A stretch of 64,000 nt of DNA from Apus apus. Taxonomy: Eukaryota > Chordata > Aves > Apodiformes > Apodidae. Below the pieces are notes generated by a model. The model saw only the letters and a program-made list of their open reading frames with translations, was not told the DNA's origin and did not search any database. Positions 57,901-64,000 of this stretch are shown here, piece after piece (the first letter of the stretch is position 1; the number at the start of each line of letters is the position of its first letter). The position numbers and the translations under genes are program-made. Where the stretch lies: assembly GCF_020740795.1 (NCBI RefSeq), contig NC_067282.1, forward strand, positions 149,778,858 to 149,842,857, given 5' to 3'.

Positions 57901-60900
57901 AGTCCTGTCCTATGCCAACCAGCTGTCTCTCAGGCAACGCCCAGGATTTAGTTGGGCTCAACATGGACTAGAGATCATTCTTATGAAGGCTGCTATTCTT
58001 AGAAAGGAAGGTCAAGGGAGGCGATTCTCCCACTACACTCTGATCTTGTGAGACCCCACCTGGAGTAGTGCATCCAGTTCTGGGGTCCTCCGAACAAGAC
58101 TTGGACTTGTTAGGGCAGGTCCAGAGGAGAGCCATGAAAATTATCAGAGGGCTGATATCAGAGGCCACCTCTCCTATGAAGACAGACCGAGAGAGTTGGG
58201 GTTGTTCAGCCTGGAGAAGGCTCCAGGGAGACGTTATTGTGGCTTTTCAATACTTAGAGGGGCCTTGCAAGGAAGATGGAGAGGGACTTTTTATCCAAGC
58301 CTGTAGTGACAGGAGAAGGGGCAATGGTTTTATACTGAAAGAGATTTAGATTGGACATAAAGAAGAATTCGTTTTTACAATGACAGTAGTGAGACACTAG
58401 AACAGGTTGCCCACAGAAGCTGTGGATGTCCCCTCCCTGGAAGTGTTCATGGTGAGGCTGGATAGGGCTTTAAGCAACCTGATCTAGTGAAAGAAGTCCC
58501 TGGCCACGGCAGAGGGGTTGGACGAGGTGATTTTTAAAGGTCACTTCCAACTCAAAACATTCTATGATTCTAAGAGCTTAGATTTATGGATACAAGCTCT
58601 GCCCTGCCAGCTGGCAAAGGGATCAGAGAGAACAGGTCCTGCCCCAATATTTTGCTAGCACTCCTTGAAGTCCCCAGCCCTTACCTGTGTGTATCTTGAG
58701 GTGTGTCCGTAAGTTGCTAGGATCACTGAAAGCTTTGCTACAGAAATCGCACTTATGCGGCTTCATGCCCATGTGCCCCATGAAGTGGACGTGGAGCTTG
58801 GAAGGGGAGATGAAAGCCTGGGGGCACATGGAGCACTTCCATTTCCTTTCCTTGCCATGGCCTGGCCCATGGCTGCTGCTGTGCCCCTGGCTGGGGAGGT
58901 GGTTATGAATATGGCTGCTCAAATGGGCCTTGAAGTCCGCATAGGAAGCGCATTCCTTTCCGCAGTGGCAGATGTGCACGTCCGGATGTTCGGGGACACC
59001 TTTGGGCACAAAAGTATCACTCTTAATGAGGCACAGCACAGCCTAACAGAGCATGAGCCATGTTAGCACTCTGTCTGTGGCAGCAAACCCAGCTGCAGAG
59101 ATTTTCACCCCAGCTCCTTTCCACTCCAGTGCTTTTCAACTCTTTCAGGTAGACTATTTCAAGTGTTTCGGGAGGCCAAACTTTGGAATGGTTTTGAGCA
59201 CAGCTCCACTAAACCTAAATTACCACAACCAAAGGTGGGGGAGTGTAAGCACATCTTCAGCTAGCCCAAATCCCTTAGCATCAGATGAGCAGAAAGAAAA
59301 CAACCCTTTTTCTTTGAAACCGACATCTTTTACTCCCGATCAGTGGAAACAGATAGTGGAATGCTTCTTGTGAACAATGGTACTCCTGTTGACATGTGTA
59401 AAAGGAAATGGTGATGTGCACCACTAAGAGCTGAAAAGGAACATTATACACTCCCAAGTCACAGTGCCTAGAGATGGCACTAAAAGGGAATTCAAGCTGA
59501 GCACTCCCTGCAAAGCCAACGAAGATGAGCACTTACTTACCAAGCTGTCGAGCATAGTCCCGACTGTAATAAAAGAGGAGCTCGTGTTCAGGTGGGATGT
59601 CCCGAGAGGTGCAAAAGTAAATTTTTCCATCGTGAGGATAAGCTACCAGGTTCTGCTCTTCCCGGTTCCTACAGCAATAGTGAGAGTTATGAAAAAAAAG
59701 CCCTCCAGAAATAATGACTTCTTGAGAGAGGAAAGAAAAGCAGCAAATTCCTATGAATGAGTAATGAGAGAACCTCAGTGCTTGTCAGCACATTATAAAA
59801 ACTTTAATTTCTGTCACTTCTGTCCTTCTTTACTACAGGAAAGGAAAATTGGACCTTGAGAGCAAATCTGCTCCACCAAATTATACATTTTTCACACCGC
59901 TGCGATATCTTGCTGAGAAAATTATTAATAGATATTGGAGTGGGATAAGAGAAGAGAGTTTATGATTCCCTAAGGAATCATAAAAATATACGTATTTCTC
60001 ATATTAACCCCCTTAAGAAATAGAGAACACATGAGGGAGAAATAAATATCAGTAAAGTCTTAAAGCAAAATTATCTTAGAAAATAACTCTTGAAAAGCAT
60101 TTCCAAGATGTGGTAACTCATCTTCTGAAGGTTTAGCTTGTATATATTTGTTCCCAGTATCTGAAAGCAGGAAAAGCTCTGCTCCACTGCAGTGGGAGAT
60201 CAAGCATTACCTTCTTCACTCCTGCATTTGGAAGCAATGAAATTAATTGCCAGGGAAACCTACTTTGTGTCACAGAGCAATAGCAGAGTTTCAGCCTTCT
60301 CAGTGGACCGTGTATGGAGCAACACTGAAGCTAGACTTGTCAGTTTTCATCACAGGCTCCAGATAGACTGAAAAGGACAGCTCTTGTGCTTGAAACTCAG
60401 CCAAAAGAACCACAGGACACTTTGATAATCAAGTATTAAAATCAAACAATCAACATAATCTTCACAGATGTATCCAAAAACAATGGGACAGAGGGAAGGC
60501 AACAAGCTAATACACAGTAAGATCATATAAAAAGAACCTCATTTAAAGCTTCAGAACAAGGGAAACAAAGCATGCGGGCACATTTGGGGCTGTTTTACTA
60601 CAGCATACATACTGGTTCCCCCATAACATTCTCTACTGGCTGCTCTGTTTCATTGTCCCTTGATCCCAAGATTTTTACTCATCTGGACAGTCAGTGCAGC
60701 AATCAGCATTCTCCAGCAGTCTCCTATGAGCCTGCAGATCAGACTCTAAGCTACTTAGCACAGTACATGTGTTTCTCACCTGGCTTTACGTACAAACATC
60801 ATCCAATTGCATTCATTTTCATCAGTTGTAATGATGCAGAACTCCAGGACACCACTGTGATAGATCTGCCAGGAAAAACAAAAGCAATCTTAAGAAAAAA

Positions 60901-63008
60901 CACAGCAACAAATGCAGTGAAAGGCAACTTCTTTCTTTAAGAGAGGATTTGTTTACCTAGAACAAGCCAGGAGATCTCCATTGCCATGACTGAAGCCCTG
61001 TTCTTACTCCTTACTTCCCCCTGCACACAGGAATCTTGACCTCTCTGCTACCCAGGAGGCTCAGAAAACTGTTTATCAGCATCTTTCTGACAAACCATCT
61101 CCAGCTTCCAGCAGAAATGCACTTGGCTGCTTTTCTTACAAACAAAATCTTGCAAATAATAATATCTGAGCAAACAGTACATGTTCTCTTTATATAGATC
61201 ATTTTTACTTGATGTGGAAAAGAAGGCTTTAAATCACCTGGGAGAACTTTCAACAACAGTGACACAAACAAGTGCTGCCTAGTAATTCATATACAGTCTC
61301 TGCTGCAACTCCACACAAATACTGGACACCACAAACAGCCCTTCAAAAGTTGTACATCAGGACTGATTACCAGCATATTACGTGGTACACAACTCTGCTA
61401 TGCTGCTATGAAGTACTAAACAATCAAACTGCATTAATTTTGATTTTTGGTAAGGATGGTAATGTTAAAGCTGCTGTGTCACATGGTGACTTTCACCAGA
61501 CAAAGGCATGCCTGCAGACACTGTGCACTGTAACATCCACTGACCTTCCAGATGTGACTGGCTGCTTTGTCTGTCCAGTCGGCCACCTCCAGAGAATGGC
61601 TCTGCTGCCCGATCAAAGGTCCAAAACAAGTCCTTACAGGAATGGTTTCTCGTGTCCACACACCTATCAGTAGAAGAGCAAAATCTGCAGAAATCAATTA
61701 TTGAAATAACTAATCACGCATAGCAAAAAGGTGGGAGGTTTATGAGATAATGCTCCAGGGGTAATATCTAGGCATAAAATGATCAAAGCTTCTACTTCAC
61801 ATGTAAAACACACCTAAGGCAGAGACAAGAACCACCACCACCACATGACACTATTGGGAGCCGCTTTGTTGTAATTACAAATACTTATTTTGTTTGTCAA
61901 AAGCAAGTAATTTACTTTTCAGTAAGCTATAAAACTAAGATCCTAGCCACTTGTACCAATTAAAGTTTTCATGGCACTTTCTGCAGAAGCAGAAAATACT
62001 AGTTTCAGTAACTACATTTCGCCTACCTAATCCCCAGGAATTTCCAGAATTGTTGCTGGGCATTGTTAAGCAGCTTCTGCATTTCTCCCCAGAGGCAGCT
62101 GTATTTCTGTCATGGGCAGAGGGATTCCTGCATGTATATTATTTATTATTAAACATTTTTATATATATAGGTCTACATAAATACACTGAATAGTTTTTAG
62201 GAATAAACTGGAAACTAGTTCAGCTTGAAAAGATGTAATCTACTCTCAACAAGCAGCATCACTAAGCAAGCCAATAATCACATTCTTTTCTAGCCTTCAG
62301 ATCCTTAGGGTATTGCACTGTACTCTTCCATCTCCAGGTGACAATGGTGTGAAATACAGTAACAAGGTCCACATCCAGTGGCAAGGTCACAGTCTATGTG
62401 CCAAATGCAAATGAAGGGGGAGGAAAAAAGAAGCACTTGTGATCAGTACTCCAGTGAGAGCATCCAGAAGACCCACAGCAAACCAAGCTGATGAACAAGC
62501 AGACAGAAATCTCCATTATTTTGAATTGTTATCTTCCCCCAAACTTCAACTGCTGTAATGTTTTTTTATCAAAGCTGTGGCTGGGCTGTTTAGCACATGA
62601 TAAAAATAAACACCATGCCTTGCTTGTGCTTCACCTTATAACACCCTGTGGCAGCAGCCCTAGAGTCCAGCTGAAGTCTAAGCAGTAACCAGAGGACAGG
62701 AAGCTCTTGCACTACGTAAGTCAGGTTGATTACCAAAGACAGAATCACCTCTTTATTGCAGTGTTTCTTTCCCACATTAAAATCCCTATGGTTTTGGATT
62801 TACGCAGTGAGTGTATTTTAATGCGCTGCACAGAAATACACAGTAATCTGATTCTTACCCGCTTCAGCTCCCATGATAGACTGCCGGAGGACAAGCTGCT
62901 TAGGGAGAGAAAGCCTGGCTCGGCTCTCTATCGGGGTGTCAGGGACAAAGGTGACGGGGCCATGATCTGGGCAGTCTGATGGATATGCCTTGTCACACAG
63001 TGTGCACC
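54596..63008 (-). CDS. PRDM4: PRDM4 (SC-1), PR-domain zinc finger protein 4, C-terminal seven coding exons
   Basis: Gene-level entry; exons in transcript order are 63008-62859, 61663-61545, 60865-60780, 59668-59541, 58999-58685, 55889-55721 and 54905-54596. They join to 1277 nt in one frame, about 424 residues of a protein near 801 in human, so the N-terminal half lies beyond 64000. In order: a zinc knuckle ([17 protein letters not shown]), the PR/SET domain from about [16 protein letters not shown] to [15 protein letters not shown], an atypical finger ([18 protein letters not shown]), then six fingers of which five are C2H2 and the last is C2HC (CEKCSKAY to RHLKIC). A Glu/Asp-rich tail ends DALSGHK. 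PRDM4 is a nuclear transcription regulator known as SC-1, a partner of the p75 neurotrophin receptor, and recruits PRMT5. The finger order and the PWP1 neighbour make the assignment firm. Confidence 0.96.
55225..55244. repeat. (AAC)n microsatellite in PRDM4 intron
   Basis: About six AAC units in the final PRDM4 intron; on the transcribed strand it is GTT. Confidence 0.95.
55721..55889 (-). CDS. PRDM4: PRDM4 coding exon: two C2H2 fingers
   Basis: On minus, the acceptor is GCAATCCTAG and the donor is GTAAGT. It encodes [48 protein letters not shown] and THTQ; 169 nt, phases 1 in and 2 out. Confidence 0.96.
57157..57460 (+). mobile_element. CR1 LINE 3'-end copy in PRDM4 intron
   Basis: Landmarks are GGGGCAATGGCTTTAAACTA, AAACACTGGAACAGGGTGCC, GGGGTGTTGGACTAGATAAC and CCCTTCCAACCCAAACCATT, then a degenerate ATTCTAT tail. 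About 300 bp, + orientation, 5' truncated. Confidence 0.94.
58012..58573 (+). mobile_element. CR1 LINE 3'-end copy in PRDM4 intron (longest in window)
   Basis: GTGAGACCCCACCTGGAGTA, GGTCCAGAGGAGAGCCATGA, TTGTTCAGCCTGGAGAAGGC, AGACACTAGAACAGGTTGCC and GAGGGGTTGGACGAGGTGAT are in order and end ATTCTATGATTCTA. About 560 bp, + orientation, less 5' truncated than the others. It ends about 110 bases from a coding exon. Confidence 0.95.
58685..58999 (-). CDS. PRDM4: PRDM4 coding exon: atypical finger and first C2H2 fingers
   Basis: On minus, the acceptor is TGCCCAAAG and the donor is GTAAGG. The exon encodes [17 protein letters not shown], a His-rich linker, [20 protein letters not shown] and [20 protein letters not shown], ending HTG. 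The frame stays open upstream to about 59042, but only the 58999 start fits the preceding phase. Confidence 0.94.
59541..59668 (-). CDS. PRDM4: PRDM4 coding exon: PR domain, part 3
   Basis: On minus, the acceptor is TATTGCTGTAG and the donor is GTAAGT. It encodes [19 protein letters not shown] and [16 protein letters not shown], the SET-like C-terminal end; 128 nt. Confidence 0.96.
60780..60865 (-). CDS. PRDM4: PRDM4 coding exon: PR domain, part 2
   Basis: On minus, the acceptor is TTTTTCCTGGCAG and the donor is GTGAGA. It encodes [19 protein letters not shown] and NWMMFVRKA, then two bases of Arg; 86 nt. Confidence 0.96.
61545..61663 (-). CDS. PRDM4: PRDM4 coding exon: PR domain, part 1
   Basis: On minus, the acceptor is CTACTGATAG and the donor is GTCAGT. 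It encodes [19 protein letters not shown] and [18 protein letters not shown]; 119 nt. Confidence 0.96.
62859..63008 (-). CDS. PRDM4: PRDM4 coding exon: zinc knuckle and start of PR domain
   Basis: On minus, the acceptor is CCCCTCTCTGCAG and the donor is GTAAGA. The exon completes a Trp codon, then encodes [36 protein letters not shown] and GAEA, ending one base into Gly. 150 nt, phases match. Confidence 0.96.
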
Positions 63009-64000
63009 CTGCAGAGAGGGGAAGGGACAACAGGGATTAAAAATAATGCAGCAGCCCCCGTGGTACAATCAGCTTCATTATGATTCAGCTCAGCTCTTGC
63101 CATAGGCTGCTTCTATCTGGTTTAACTCGGTGGCTTTACTAGATTTTACTTAGAAGAATATGAATCGTATTATTACAGTCAGATGGGCACCAACATACAT
63201 ATCACTGTTCCTGTCCAATTCAGATCAAACACGAGGACCTCCACCTGCCTTCCTGATGGTAAGTTACTCACCTAGACTCTGGACTACCCCTACAGGGGCA
63301 ATCTAGTAATGGGACAGAGTCCACTCTTCATCAAAACTAACACAAAATGCGTGTTTGTGTCCCCGGAGCTGGCAGTAATGCTGACAATGAGCCATCTCTC
63401 TGATCACAAGGGAAATGACCTTCATTGGCAGAAAAATCCAAGTCATACCAAACCAAACATTTTCTAACTGGTTATATGTTTGGAATTTAGGAGGAACACA
63501 AGAGCCTTCTTGCATGTAGAAGCTCAAGGATATTAATGCAAAGGGACAGTAAGGTCTTCTAATTTTTTTCTAATTGGAACCCACAAATCCCCTTATCTCC
63601 ATTAAAATTCAGACAATGTGCAAATCTTTAGGACAGCAAAAAACCTGACCTCACTGGTGCTCTACATGGACCCATTGGAATAAACTCATACAGTACACCT
63701 GTAGGGGATGCCTCTGAATGAAACAAAAACAAAAGCCCAAGAAGAATCAGCAGAATCTCTTTCCCAATCTGTCATTCAGCATAACTACTGCTGAAAAACA
63801 AACCACTGAAAGTCTTCAGTCTAAGAAATTCAAGAAAAATACTGCATAAAATGCTCTTCTATAGAAAAATATCATTTTAATTCTATATGAATGGAGAAAC
63901 CAACACTTTCTCAGCAATCACCCTCCTGATAAAATATTCTTCTTCTGAAGATGCTCAGCTGATTAAGCTGGGTTTCCACAAACCTTTGGCCATTTGATGG
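63009..64000 (-). other. PRDM4: PRDM4 intron (continues outside window)
   Basis: No exon matching the preceding part of PRDM4 was found here. A Cys/His-containing open frame at 63303-63527 (minus) has no matching splice sites and is treated as chance. Confidence 0.65.

Larger units (their letters stand above)
55890..58684 (-). other. PRDM4: PRDM4 intron with two CR1 copies
   Basis: A 2.8-kb intron between zinc-finger exons. It holds two sense-strand (+) CR1 copies at 57157-57460 and about 58012-58573. Because PRDM4 is transcribed from minus, the copies are antisense to the gene. Nothing else was recognised. Confidence 0.8.

Noticed and set aside
59000-59042. Upstream acceptor CTGTTAG that would extend the PRDM4 zinc-finger exon
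   Set aside because: With the preceding exon ending in phase 1, this start runs into a stop after six codons. The acceptor at 58999 gives the conserved GVPEHPD junction.
63303-63527. Cys/His-containing minus-strand open frame as a possible extra PRDM4 exon
   Set aside because: It lacks a matching donor phase for the Trp-Cys junction at 63008 and does not resemble the PRDM4 segment that should precede the zinc knuckle.

Overview
The window is ordinary vertebrate nuclear DNA, almost certainly from a bird. The evidence is split genes with GT-AG introns, one CpG-island promoter, and several CR1 LINE 3'-end fragments, the typical interspersed repeat of bird genomes. I see no bacterial, phage, CRISPR or plasmid features. 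The species cannot be named from the sequence alone.

Three protein-coding genes are present, in the order and orientation I know from human 12q23.3: BTBD11 (ABTB3), PWP1 and PRDM4. (1) Positions 1-14171 on the + strand hold the last six coding exons of BTBD11/ABTB3. They encode the C-terminal 227 residues, with the BTB/POZ domain and a C-terminal Ser-Ile-Val tail. The rest of the gene, including the ankyrin repeats, lies to the left. A 3'UTR follows, probably ending near 15.4 kb. (2) Positions 15.4-34 kb are a gene-poor interval with three minus-strand CR1 fragments, simple repeats and one possible unannotated terminal exon (about 26.1-27.6 kb). (3) A CpG island at about 34.06-34.80 kb starts PWP1 (+). 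All 15 coding exons (34361-51543) can be joined without a frame break into a 494-residue WD40 protein. (4) PRDM4 lies on the minus strand, tail to tail with PWP1. Its last seven coding exons run from 63008 down to 54596 and encode the zinc knuckle, PR/SET domain and zinc-finger array. Its N-terminal half lies to the right of the window.

The three genes are neighbours by conserved synteny, not an operon. BTBD11 is a neuronal synaptic scaffold, PWP1 a nucleolar ribosome-biogenesis factor and PRDM4 a transcriptional regulator. Exon boundaries were set by hand from splice sites, reading phase and remembered protein families. UTR ends, promoter elements and repeat edges are less certain. I did not find an undescribed system. 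The items most worth checking are a possible orphan terminal exon at 26-27.6 kb, opposed poly(A) signals between PWP1 and PRDM4, and a tandem splice acceptor in PWP1.
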